From assembly GCA_033762255.1 (NCBI GenBank), contig JANRLT010000025.1:25303-89302 (forward strand): a DNA stretch of 64,000 bases. Reading direction: 5' to 3'. The DNA comes from Pirellulales bacterium. Its GTDB lineage: Bacteria > Planctomycetota > Planctomycetia > Pirellulales > JALHPA01. A program made the position numbers and the translations under genes. Shown here piece after piece: positions 35,569 to 43,708 of the stretch. Numbering within the stretch: position 1 is the first letter of the stretch; each line of letters starts with the position of its first letter. The notes under the pieces are model-generated. The model worked only from the letters and a program-made list of their open reading frames with translations. It made no database searches and was not told the origin of the DNA.

Positions 35569-36606
35569 ATGTCTAGCCTCTTTCTTAGCGCCTGCCGTCG
35601 GCAGCCCACGCCGCGAACACCCATCTGGCTCATGCGGCAGGCGGGTCGGTACCTGCCTTGCTATCGCCAGATTCGCGAAAAGACCACGTTTCTGGAACTG
35701 TGCAAAAATGCCGAGCTGTGCGCCGAAGTGATGCTGCTAACAGTGGAGGAACTGCAAGTCGACGCCGCGATTATCTTTGCCGACCTGCTTCCCATCTTGG
35801 AGCCGCTCGGTTTTGAACTGGAATTTACCCCCGGCGAAGGACCGATCATTCATAACCCGGTGCGCACGGGGGCCGACCTGGCCCGCTTGCGTGAATTGGA
35901 AAATCTCGCCGCGCTCGAGTTTGTGCCAGAGACCGTCCGCCTGACCAAGGCGGGCCTACCACCCCACATCCCGGTCATCGGGTTTGCGGGAGCTCCCTTT
36001 ACCCTGGCCAGCTACGCCATCGAAGGGAGCGGCAGCCGCCAATACCCCCATACCAAGCGGCTCATGTATACCGACCCCGGCGCCTGGCACGCCCTGTGTC
36101 AATTGCTGACCCGCGCGATTGTCCGTTACCTGAACGGCCAGATCGCCGCCGGGGCCGACTGCGTGCAAATTTTTGACAGTTGGGTGGGCTGTCTCTCCCC
36201 CGCCGATTATCGCCACTATGTGCTACCACACATGCAGAGCCTGTTCGCGGGCCTGACCCCCAGCGCGCCAGTGATTCATTTTGGCGCGGGAAATCCGGCG
36301 CTCTTGCCGCTGATTGCCGAGGCCGGGGGAGATGTCATCGGCCTGGACTGGCGGACGGAATTTGCCACGGGCTGGCAAGCCGTGGGCCACGCGCGAGCGG
36401 TGCAAGGAAATCTGGACCCGTTGGTGCTCTTGGGCAGTTCCGGGGAACTGCGGCGGCAAGCAAGGGCCATTTTGGAAGCGGCGGGATCGCGCCCCGGACA
36501 CATCTTTAACCTGGGGCACGGCATCGTCCCCCAAACCGACCCCGCGCGGGTGCGGGAACTGATCGCGATTGTTAAGGAAGAATCGGCAAAAATCCGCGGC
36601 GGGTGA
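35569..36606 (+). CDS. hemE: Uroporphyrinogen decarboxylase
   Basis: Removes four carboxyl groups from uroporphyrinogen III in haem synthesis, in the cytoplasm. 345 residues from the ATG at 35569 ('MSSLFLSACRR'); the frame upstream is weak. Landmarks: 'TPIWLMRQAGRYLP' (substrate Arg motif), 'FADLLPILEPLGFELEF', 'GFAGAPFTLASYAIEG', 'QIFDSWVGCLSP' and 'GLDWRTEF', 'FNLGHGIVPQTDP'. No other haem gene is adjacent. Its last 20 codons are echoed at 41986-42042, with an intervening cassette of exported proteins. Confidence 0.95.
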   Translation: MSSLFLSACRRQPTPRTPIWLMRQAGRYLPCYRQIREKTTFLELCKNAELCAEVMLLTVEELQVDAAIIFADLLPILEPLGFELEFTPGEGPIIHNPVRTGADLARLRELENLAALEFVPETVRLTKAGLPPHIPVIGFAGAPFTLASYAIEGSGSRQYPHTKRLMYTDPGAWHALCQLLTRAIVRYLNGQIAAGADCVQIFDSWVGCLSPADYRHYVLPHMQSLFAGLTPSAPVIHFGAGNPALLPLIAEAGGDVIGLDWRTEFATGWQAVGHARAVQGNLDPLVLLGSSGELRRQARAILEAAGSRPGHIFNLGHGIVPQTDPARVRELIAIVKEESAKIRGG

Positions 36607-36612
36607 GGGGGA
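36550..36612. repeat. hemE 3' end, left direct repeat
   Basis: The last codons of hemE (RELIAIVKEESAKIRGG and stop, plus GAGGGG) match 41986-42048 at about 50 of 60 positions. The two copies bracket the cassette 36.6-42.0 kb. Confidence 0.7.
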
Positions 36613-36768
36613 CCCCCGCAGCCCGAATCCTCAATTTCAAAGAAAACATTCGCTATTTTTCTAAGAAAAAGCGTTTTTTTGAATCCGCATTCTTGATTTC
36701 AGCGAATTCTTGGTGGTAACCCACTTCCGGGTTCAAACAGAGATGCGGAACAACCATACGGAACCACA

Positions 36769-38793
36769 ATGATGAAAACATTCCTGAAAACAGTCGCTGT
36801 CATCGTTGCCATGGCAAGCCTGGCAACGGCAGAAGAAACACCATCCAAGTCACTGGTCGTCGCTACCCCCCTTGCCCCTAGTGAAGAGGCTTACGCAAAG
36901 CTCAGGGGTAGCCGTGCGGGTGAGGAGCGTGAGTTCGAGATCGCGCCCGGCGTGAAGATGACCTTCTGCTGGTGCCCGGCGGGTGAGTTTATCATGGGGA
37001 GCCCCCCATCCGAGCAGGGCCGAGAAGGCACACGCGAAGATCAGGCCAAAGTCACCCTCAGCAAGGGCTTCTGGGTCTCAAAAACCGAAGTGACCCAGTC
37101 GCAGTGGGTAGCAGTGATGGCGAGCAATCCACTGAAAGATCGAGGCCCCTACGGCTTGCCTTTCTCCGATAAGAACAAAGGCCCGAATCACCCCATCGTG
37201 GGCGTCAGTTGGGACGATGCCCAGAAGTTTATGGAAAAGGTCAATTCCACTCTTGGGAGCGAGGATGGCGGAAAGATGTCTTTGCCGACCGAAGCGCAGT
37301 ATGAATACGCGGCGCGAGCGGGTGAGGCAGGAATGTACCCCGGCGGCAATCTGGATGAGGTGGCGTGGCACGATGGAAACAGCGGCGGTTATCTGAAGCC
37401 GGTTGGCACCAAGACGGCGAATGCCTGGGGCCTGCACGACATGAACGGGAGTACCTGGGAGTGGGTTCAGGATTGTTATTACGTGGAATTGCCGGGCGGA
37501 ACGGATCCGATTGCGAAGGAAATCGGTCTCGACCGGGTGATCCGGGGCGGCTGCTGGTTCAAGGAAGCCGCCCGCTGCCGGCTGGCGACCCGCAGTTATC
37601 GGTGGCAGGGGGCGAGTCAATGCTTCAGCATCGGGTTCCGGATGGTCCGCAATAGTTGGCCGGCAGAGGTTTCGAAGCCAGCCATCGACCCCGATATCAA
37701 TGGTCAGACCGTGACAAAGATATCCTATCAGGGCACCGACATCGAGAAGTCGTTCGTACAGACCGGCCCGAACACCTGGATGAGCGGTGGTGTTGCCTAC
37801 ACCGAGGTGAAGCGGACCGAGGGGAGCGTTCACCTCCGACAGGCCGGCAAGGTCGACGCGCGAGTGCAAATCGACCTCTCGGAAAAAACCATTATCTTTC
37901 GCGGCCAAGAGCCTAAAGAGGTTCAGCCCATCTCGAGCGCATCCAAGCATCTTCCCGACGATGTGAAGGCTGCGCTTGAGAAAGCCCGTCTGAGCAGTGC
38001 TGAAGCTGCCAAGGCACAAGCGGACAAGGCAATCACCAACAGCGTTGGCATGAAGCTGATGCCGATCCCCAAGGGGCAGCTTCAGATGGGCTCGGGGGGT
38101 TCAAGCCGATTTAAGGAGGCCCGGCACGAAGTCACAATCACTCGGGACTACTACATGGGCGCTTTTGAGGTCACTCAGGGCCAATATTTGAAGCTGATAG
38201 GCAACAACCCGAGTCACTTTCAAGGTTATCAGGTCGGTGATAGCTCCAATCATCCCGTCGATCAAGTTTCGTGGGAGGACGCTGTCGAATTCTGCAAGAA
38301 ACTGTCGGAGTTGCCCGAGGAGAAGGCGGCTGGTCGGGTGTACCGCCTGCCGACGGAGGCGGAGTGGGAGCACGCCTGCCGGGCTGGCAGTAACGCTCCG
38401 TTCTCGTTTGGCGGGTTGGAACTAGCCGATGACCACGGTTGGTTCAGTTCGAACAGTCAAGGCAAAACGCATCCGGTCGGCAAGAAGGATCCGAACGCCT
38501 GGGGTCTGCATGATATGCATGGCAATGTGAATGAGTGGTGCAGCGACTGGGCCGGTGATTACCCGGAGGGTGCGGTCACCGATCCCACTGGCCCACAGAA
38601 GGGCGATTTCCGAATCTTCCGTGGTGGCAATTGGATGTTTGATGCCGTGATCTTCAAATCGGGGGTCCGGAGCAGTTTCCCACCGAGTGTTCGCTCCGAC
38701 TACGTCGGCTTCCGCGTGGCTCTGAGTTCTCCAGAAATTTCCCAGGAGTCGGAGCCGTCGCAAGAAGAGTTAAGCCAAGCCGAGGGGAACTGA
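36769..38793 (+). CDS. Protein with two FGE-sulfatase (SUMF1-like) domains, exported
   Basis: 674 residues with a signal peptide ('VAVIVAMASLATA', cut near residue 21). Domain 1 (about 60-297): 'FCWCPAGEFIMGSPPSEQGR', 'VSKTEVTQSQWVAVM', 'HPIVGVSWDDAQKF', 'LPTEAQYEYAAR', 'GLHDMNGSTWEWVQDCY', 'IGFRMVRN'. A beta-rich linker (about 300-400) has an Asp/Glu/Val pattern. Domain 2 (about 424-655): 'MPIPKGQLQMGSGG', 'YYMGAFEVTQGQYL', 'LPTEAEWEHACRAG', 'GLHDMHGNVNEWCSDW', 'VGFRVALSS'. Neither shows the paired active-site cysteines of true formylglycine-generating enzyme, so a binding or other role is likely. A short remnant of a third domain lies right after the stop. Confidence 0.85.
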   Translation: MMKTFLKTVAVIVAMASLATAEETPSKSLVVATPLAPSEEAYAKLRGSRAGEEREFEIAPGVKMTFCWCPAGEFIMGSPPSEQGREGTREDQAKVTLSKGFWVSKTEVTQSQWVAVMASNPLKDRGPYGLPFSDKNKGPNHPIVGVSWDDAQKFMEKVNSTLGSEDGGKMSLPTEAQYEYAARAGEAGMYPGGNLDEVAWHDGNSGGYLKPVGTKTANAWGLHDMNGSTWEWVQDCYYVELPGGTDPIAKEIGLDRVIRGGCWFKEAARCRLATRSYRWQGASQCFSIGFRMVRNSWPAEVSKPAIDPDINGQTVTKISYQGTDIEKSFVQTGPNTWMSGGVAYTEVKRTEGSVHLRQAGKVDARVQIDLSEKTIIFRGQEPKEVQPISSASKHLPDDVKAALEKARLSSAEAAKAQADKAITNSVGMKLMPIPKGQLQMGSGGSSRFKEARHEVTITRDYYMGAFEVTQGQYLKLIGNNPSHFQGYQVGDSSNHPVDQVSWEDAVEFCKKLSELPEEKAAGRVYRLPTEAEWEHACRAGSNAPFSFGGLELADDHGWFSSNSQGKTHPVGKKDPNAWGLHDMHGNVNEWCSDWAGDYPEGAVTDPTGPQKGDFRIFRGGNWMFDAVIFKSGVRSSFPPSVRSDYVGFRVALSSPEISQESEPSQEELSQAEGN

Positions 38794-38896
38794 TCCGATT
38801 GCGACTGATTGGGACCTCAATCGGGTGATCCGGGGCGGCTGCTGTCTCAAAGCAGCCGCCGACTCTCCCCTGGCGACCCGCGGCTTTCGTGCGTAG
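38792..38896 (+). pseudogene. Remnant of an FGE-sulfatase domain
   Basis: Starting inside the stop of the preceding gene, the frame reads 'DPIATDWDLNRVIRGGC' and 'LATRGFRA' then stop. It matches the stretch of domain 1 at 37504-37600 ('DPIAKEIGLDRVIRGGC', 'LATRSYR'). So a degraded copy of an FGE domain lies downstream, evidence of past duplication. Confidence 0.75.
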
Positions 38897-39061
38897 ATAT
38901 CTGGCTAGCCTAACTCGTTTTCACTTGTGTACAGCCCGCTTTGGCTCACCCATTTTCACTTCGGGCTGGCCGAGTGGTCTGGCGGACCCTGGCGTATGGT
39001 TTATGGCAAGCGATTCGCAATCGACCTGAAACTTGACACCTTCCTGATCACTGGAGACCGT

Positions 39062-40396
39062 ATGATACGATTTATCCTCGCCTCGGCATTGGGCCTTGGC
39101 CTCTATGTGTCCACTCCCGTGACGGCCGAGGACTGGCCCCAGTTCCGCGGCCCGACCGGGTCCGGAACGACAAGGGGGGCGGCTCTACCGAGCGAGTGGT
39201 CGACGGACAAGAACCTCGCCTGGAAAGTGAAACTGCCCGGCACCGGTTTGTCGCAGCCGGTGGTGGTCGGTGACAAACTGTTCGTCACCGCCGCCGTCTC
39301 TGACAACCTCCGCAAGCCAAAGAGTTTTGGCCAGGGGGTCATCGAAACTGGGCGGGAGATGTTACCGGACGTGGAGATCGACTGGCAGGTTGTCGCCCTG
39401 GACCGCAATACTGGCAAGACTCTCTGGGCGAAGTCGGCAACCAAGGGGAAGCCGAAGCACCCGGTCCACGCGTGCAACAGCTACGCCACCGAGACACCCT
39501 GCGCCGACACCGAACGGGTATACGCGTACTTCGGGGCGACGGGAACGCTCGCGGCGTTCGACCACACAGGCAACGAGGTTTGGAAGGCGGAACTCGGCGT
39601 ATATCCGACCGCGGCCAATTGGGGAAGCGGATCGTCGCCAGCGCTCGGCGGAGGCAAGGTGTTCGTCGCCAGTTTCAGCAACGCATCGGGGTTCGTCGTC
39701 GGCCTCGACTGCAAGACGGGCGAAGAAGTGTGGCGGTTCAAATGGTCGGACGGGGGCGTGACCACGTACAGTTCCCCCCTGGTCTGGGCGAACAGTAAGC
39801 GTACCGAGTTGGTGGTCTGTGGCCCCGACAGTGTATTAGGTTTGGACACTAATACAGGGATTGAACTCTGGCGGTTGTCTGGGTTCCAGCCGTTCACCTC
39901 GTCACCGACTGTCGACGGCGACACGCTCTACTTTTCCAACGGCAGCCAGAGTTCGGGCGGCCCGCTGTTCGCCATCCGGGCTGGGGCGAGTGGGGACATC
40001 ACCACTAAGGTTGATCAGCCCAGCGAATTCGTGGCCTGGAACGTGACCGGGGGCGGGGCTGGCTGGTCATCCCCGCTGGCCTATAATGGATACTTGTACG
40101 TCCCAGGCAAGGGCGTGCTCGCCTGCTATGACGCAAAGACCGGGAAGGAGCAATATAAGGAGCGCCTGCCGAACATGAATAGGCTGATTGCCAGCCCGGT
40201 CGGAACCGGGGACCAGGTGCTTGTGACGAACGAGGATGGGTCGACTGCGATAATCAAAGCCGGGCCGAAGTTCGAGGTGGTTGGCAACGGCAAGCTCGAT
40301 GACAACTTCTGGTCATCGCCGGCAGTAGCGGGGGGTGACCTCTATCTCCGCGGGGTCGATCATCTGTACTGCGTTCGCCAGGCCAAGTCCAAGTGA
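39062..40396 (+). CDS. PQQ-type beta-propeller protein, exported
   Basis: 444 residues from the ATG at 39062; the frame upstream is unlikely. Signal peptide 'LASALGLGLYVSTPVTA', then the typical planctomycete start 'EDWPQFRGPTGSG'. Seven or eight blade-like repeats follow with the PQQ-repeat pattern: 'ALDRNTGKTLWAK', 'FDHTGNEVWKAEL', 'GLDCKTGEEVWRF', 'GLDTNTGIELWRL', 'CYDAKTGKEQYKE'. Such proteins act as BamB-like scaffolds or dehydrogenase-like propellers in the periplasm; here no catalytic or cofactor residues can be assigned. Second gene of the hemE-flanked cassette. Confidence 0.85.
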   Translation: MIRFILASALGLGLYVSTPVTAEDWPQFRGPTGSGTTRGAALPSEWSTDKNLAWKVKLPGTGLSQPVVVGDKLFVTAAVSDNLRKPKSFGQGVIETGREMLPDVEIDWQVVALDRNTGKTLWAKSATKGKPKHPVHACNSYATETPCADTERVYAYFGATGTLAAFDHTGNEVWKAELGVYPTAANWGSGSSPALGGGKVFVASFSNASGFVVGLDCKTGEEVWRFKWSDGGVTTYSSPLVWANSKRTELVVCGPDSVLGLDTNTGIELWRLSGFQPFTSSPTVDGDTLYFSNGSQSSGGPLFAIRAGASGDITTKVDQPSEFVAWNVTGGGAGWSSPLAYNGYLYVPGKGVLACYDAKTGKEQYKERLPNMNRLIASPVGTGDQVLVTNEDGSTAIIKAGPKFEVVGNGKLDDNFWSSPAVAGGDLYLRGVDHLYCVRQAKSK

Positions 40397-40560
40397 TGTG
40401 TCATCTTGGCCGTGACGGGGTGGCAAGTGTAAAATTCGTTTGCACAATTCGCGAGAAACTCGACGACCTCGGGAGACTAAACTATGTGGAATTGATGCGT
40501 TGGTGTTCGTCATGATTCTCGGTCCGACGATGTCGGTCTCCTCTTCATCAGAGTGGTTCT

Positions 40561-41805
40561 ATGAAAATATTTATTCCGATTTTAATGTTGGCCGTGGCGT
40601 TGCTGTTCGCCGTACCGGCTCAGTCGGCCGAATCGGAGAAAACTCCGCAAGAGATCGAGACCTTGGCCAAGGAATTGGTCGGCAAACTCGGCCACCCCGA
40701 ATACCGGGAACGGGAAGCGGCGAGCCAGGAACTGGTGAAATTGGGCCTCGGCGCGCTTAAGGCGATCGAGGAAGGTCGCAAAAATCCCGACGCCGAGATA
40801 GTGGCCCGTTGCAAATTCTTGAACCAAACGATTCGCGCGAACGATCTCAAGCGGCGTATCGAGCTGTTAGCCGACGACAAGGACGGGCGCATCGCAAAGA
40901 CCCTGCCGTTGTGCGCCACCTACGTGAAAATCTGCGGTAAAGACGAGAATGCCCGCAAGTTCTACTTCGAGCTCTGTAAAAACCACCTGCAACTGCTCGA
41001 ATACGCCGCCAACAACCCCCAAACGATGGGCGAAAACTTTATCGATCTCATCAACGAGATCGAAAAACGCGGCAAGGGCGATTTCAGTCCGGAAACGGAA
41101 GTCGCCGCGCTGTTGCTGATCGCCGCCGACGAGAAAATCGGCCCAGCTATCGAAGAAGCGAATCGCCAGCAGCCAAAAGGGGGCGACCGCAACTACCTCC
41201 GCTTGATCGGGCTCCTCTGGACGCCAAAATATGAGGCGGTGATGATGGATGCCAACAACGGACCCTATTTCCGCAAGCTGCTGTTCGGTTGGGCCAAACG
41301 ACTCCCCGAACCTCTCGCCATGTCATCCTTCCTGTTCTTCATCCAGGACATGATCAACAAACAGGTTATGAATCTAAAGAGCGATTCGGACACCCTCGAA
41401 TTCCTCATGGATCTCGCCGTCTCGACCTCCGCACGGGGACTGCCATACCATAAGGGAGTGGCGATGTCGCTGGTGGCGGTGGCGAGCATCTCCAAGAATG
41501 ATCGGATTGCTTTTTTTGAGGAAGAACTCTTCAAGGACGAGACGACGTTGGAACCAGTCGTCGGCTTCGATTTGAACGGCGCAATGAAGATCAAAGTCGA
41601 AACCCGCGCTTGCGATTATGCCTTGGCGGTCTGCGTGAAACTGAGCGGGCAATCGTTTCAGGATTACGGATTCGACATTCTTGGCTCGCACAGCGATATG
41701 TTCGAAAACTGGATATACTCCGGATTCACCAAAGACGAAACCCGCAAAGCCGCGTTCAAGAAATACGAAGAATGGCGAAAAATCAACCCGATCAACAAGA
41801 ACTAG
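40561..41805 (+). CDS. Exported helical-repeat (HEAT-like) protein
   Basis: 414 residues. Signal peptide 'ILMLAVALLFAVPAQSA', then 'LVGKLGHPEYREREAASQEL' and 'KLGLGALKAIEEGRKNPDAE', a HEAT-like helix pair typical of planctomycete exported proteins. The remaining 300 residues are helical and charged, with no catalytic motif. Third gene of the cassette. Likely a periplasmic scaffold; inference. Confidence 0.7.
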   Translation: MKIFIPILMLAVALLFAVPAQSAESEKTPQEIETLAKELVGKLGHPEYREREAASQELVKLGLGALKAIEEGRKNPDAEIVARCKFLNQTIRANDLKRRIELLADDKDGRIAKTLPLCATYVKICGKDENARKFYFELCKNHLQLLEYAANNPQTMGENFIDLINEIEKRGKGDFSPETEVAALLLIAADEKIGPAIEEANRQQPKGGDRNYLRLIGLLWTPKYEAVMMDANNGPYFRKLLFGWAKRLPEPLAMSSFLFFIQDMINKQVMNLKSDSDTLEFLMDLAVSTSARGLPYHKGVAMSLVAVASISKNDRIAFFEEELFKDETTLEPVVGFDLNGAMKIKVETRACDYALAVCVKLSGQSFQDYGFDILGSHSDMFENWIYSGFTKDETRKAAFKKYEEWRKINPINKN

Positions 41806-42251
41806 CCGCAGTAGGACGAACCGCGGGTAGCATCGTTTGCTGGCGAACCGGTGTTGCGCAGCAGCCAATCGTTAATGCCGCAGACTTCTAAAACATCGAT
41901 ATCGGCGTGGATTTCGCCGCTGGTCCCTTGCGCGGCCAAGAGTGTGGGCAGCTATTAGAAAAAGGCCGCGCACTCGGCGGGGTGGATGCGAGAACTGATC
42001 GCGTTTGTTATGGAAGAATCGGCGAGCCTGCGCGGTGGGTGAGGGGTGAGGGAACGGGGAACGGGGGATGGGGGATGGGGAACGGTGAACAAAGCCGCCG
42101 ATGGCTACTTAGTCAGCTGCTGGAGCGGTAGCGGGGGGGGCGGAAGAATTGTAGGAGGCGACTCCGTCGCCGATCTCCCAGGCGTTACGGGTTCAGGAAT
42201 ACGTTACTAAGGTTGCCGATTGGATGAAGCGTTAAACGGGATGCCCAATGG
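41806..42251. other. Right edge of cassette, repeats, no gene
   Basis: Contains the degenerate hemE 3' end (41986-42042), a GGGAACGGGGGATGGGG simple repeat (about 42049-42085), a truncated covarying hairpin unit (ACAAAGCCGCCGATGGC, about 42089-42105) and the palindromic 'GGAGGCGACTCCGTCGCC' (about 42155-42172). No credible coding. Confidence 0.55.
41986..42048. repeat. Degenerate copy of hemE 3' end, right direct repeat
   Basis: In frame it reads RELIAFVMEESASLRGG and stop, against RELIAIVKEESAKIRGG at the hemE end. About 50 of 60 bases match, and the GAGGGG after the stop matches too. No more of hemE is visible upstream. Confidence 0.7.
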
Positions 42252-42566
42252 CTAAGATACCCACAAATAATCCAATACACACAAGTAAATTCCCGCAGTA
42301 GTAAAGTTGATCATAAAATATTTAAGATCGAATTGCAGGCTAACGCTGTTTTGCCAGTAGTTGCAGATAATAACAATCAGCATGTTCATAATATTAGGCA
42401 GAAAGTTTCTGTCAACAAAAAAGCGGAAATATGCAATTTTCATTAGAAAATCATCATCCGCGTTAACATGTGTCACGGCATCAATATTTCCTAGTCCTAC
42501 AATTATCAACAGAAAATACAACACTGCGATTAGCGTTAGGCAAAGCTTAGAATTAAATTTACCCAT
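42252..42566 (-). CDS. Small membrane protein, second of an overlapping pair
   Basis: 104 residues from the ATG at 42566 ('MGKFNSKLCLTLIAVL'), which overlaps the stop of the preceding gene by 8 bases. Three hydrophobic segments: 'LCLTLIAVLYFLLIIVGLG', 'IMNMLIVIICNYW' and 'FTTAGIYLCVLDYLWV'. The DNA is much richer in A+T than the surroundings. A single frameshifted gene with its partner is an alternative. Unknown function. Confidence 0.5.
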   Translation of the reverse strand: MGKFNSKLCLTLIAVLYFLLIIVGLGNIDAVTHVNADDDFLMKIAYFRFFVDRNFLPNIMNMLIVIICNYWQNSVSLQFDLKYFMINFTTAGIYLCVLDYLWVS

Positions 42567-42816
42567 TTCTTGCACGGACAATTGCCACGCTGGAGATGCA
42601 TGCAAACAATAGATAGATCCAATGGGCAAACAAACCCCTGCTAGACACCATGGTCGTGTCCCATGAAATTTGAAACTTATCTAGATATAGAAAATGCACT
42701 GACACAATAACAGCACAATTAATTACAAGTAACACATATGGGTTGATTACTTGAATCCACTCAAGTACTACTCTAACAGTTGTGTGAAATATTGTCATAA
42801 ATGCCAATGATTTCAT
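42559..42816 (-). CDS. Small membrane protein, first of an overlapping pair
   Basis: 85 residues with two hydrophobic segments ('YVLLVINCAVIVSVHFLYL' and 'AHWIYLLFACISSVAIV'). It ends 'RARNG' with the next gene's ATG inside. AT-rich like its partner, so both may be recent arrivals. Unknown function. Confidence 0.5.
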   Translation of the reverse strand: MKSLAFMTIFHTTVRVVLEWIQVINPYVLLVINCAVIVSVHFLYLDKFQISWDTTMVSSRGLFAHWIYLLFACISSVAIVRARNG

Positions 42817-42880
42817 GCTTATTCAAGAAGTGCCAAAATACCGTTTACCGCAGAAATAAACTCCTGAGTGTACCACTTTT

Positions 42881-43438
42881 TTAAGTTACCGTAGACTGGG
42901 AATGAATACCGTCTCCCACCTGCCGCCCCGGTTGCAAGAATTCGCTTATGGGGCGGGCTAGTTCGCGAAAGCGGGTCGCTGGCAGGGCCACCGTTCCCCA
43001 GCGGGGAGAAATCACCCGCGCGGCGCTGGCGTAATCATACCAACGGATCCCCAAAAAGGCGTACCATTGCCCCGCGTGGCAAAAAAGTTCCGGCACGGCC
43101 ACGGGGCTTTGCTCGCCGGTCAGCAAATACGCAAAAACGAGCAGCCCACAACTTCCCTGGCCAAAGAGTTGCTCCCACGCGGAAAGTCCCCGCAAGTCCT
43201 CTTGAGTGGCCCAATTTTTCCAGTATTGTTTTTGCTTGCCGCCGCCGGGAAACTGCCGCCCCTTGACATCAATCAGCCAGGACATGCCGCCGGGAAGCGA
43301 GATCAGATAGTCGAGATTTTTGATGGAGCCATCCCCCAGGCTGTGGCGGTGGGACTCGTGAATGGCCACATAAGGGACGCGGCGGTGCCGCAGATAAGCG
43401 GCAAAGGCGACTTCGTAGGGATTCTCGCGCTTAGCCAT
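42881..43438 (-). CDS. HYExAFE-family-like protein (nuclease-fold candidate)
   Basis: 185 residues. The start 'MAKRENPYEVAFAAYLRHRRVPYVAI' (partly quoted) resembles the planctomycete HYExAFE family, here with NPYEVAF in place of HYExAFE. A PD-(D/E)xK-like core follows: 'KNLDYLISLPGG' then 'WLIDVKGRQFPGG', that is Asp, then DxK. The later 'YLLTGEQSPVAV' and 'HAGQWYAFLGI' fit the same fold. A nuclease-like role is inferred from the DVK motif only. It lies next to the AT-rich pocket. Confidence 0.65.
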   Translation of the reverse strand: MAKRENPYEVAFAAYLRHRRVPYVAIHESHRHSLGDGSIKNLDYLISLPGGMSWLIDVKGRQFPGGGKQKQYWKNWATQEDLRGLSAWEQLFGQGSCGLLVFAYLLTGEQSPVAVPELFCHAGQWYAFLGIRWYDYASAARVISPRWGTVALPATRFRELARPISEFLQPGRQVGDGIHSQSTVT

Positions 43439-43708
43439 AAGAACAGCAAGAAAGAGGGTGCCGCAAGAAGGACAACAAAGGCAAAAATAAAAATGCTGGG
43501 TGCCGCAAGAATAACAAAAAAAGCAATAGGTGATAAGAGTTGCTTATTTGCAAGAATAATAAATATTGCAAAATCTGAAGGGGTATTCGCCTGGCTAGCA
43601 TATTATTGCAATTCGCATTTTTTGCCTTTCTTGCTTTTCTTGTGGCTAATACAAATTTTTGTGGCCAATAAAAAAAATCTTGTGGCGGCTGTGGAGCTGG
43701 CCGCGCGT
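43439..43708. other. AT-rich stretch with TGCCGCAAGAA / TTCTTGTGGC units
   Basis: No credible coding. 'GCCGCAAGAA' occurs near 43461 and 43500 with a related GCAAGAATA near 43550; the opposite-sense 'CTTGTGGC' occurs near 43639 and 43680. A loose inverted arrangement upstream of the HYExAFE-like gene. Confidence 0.4.
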
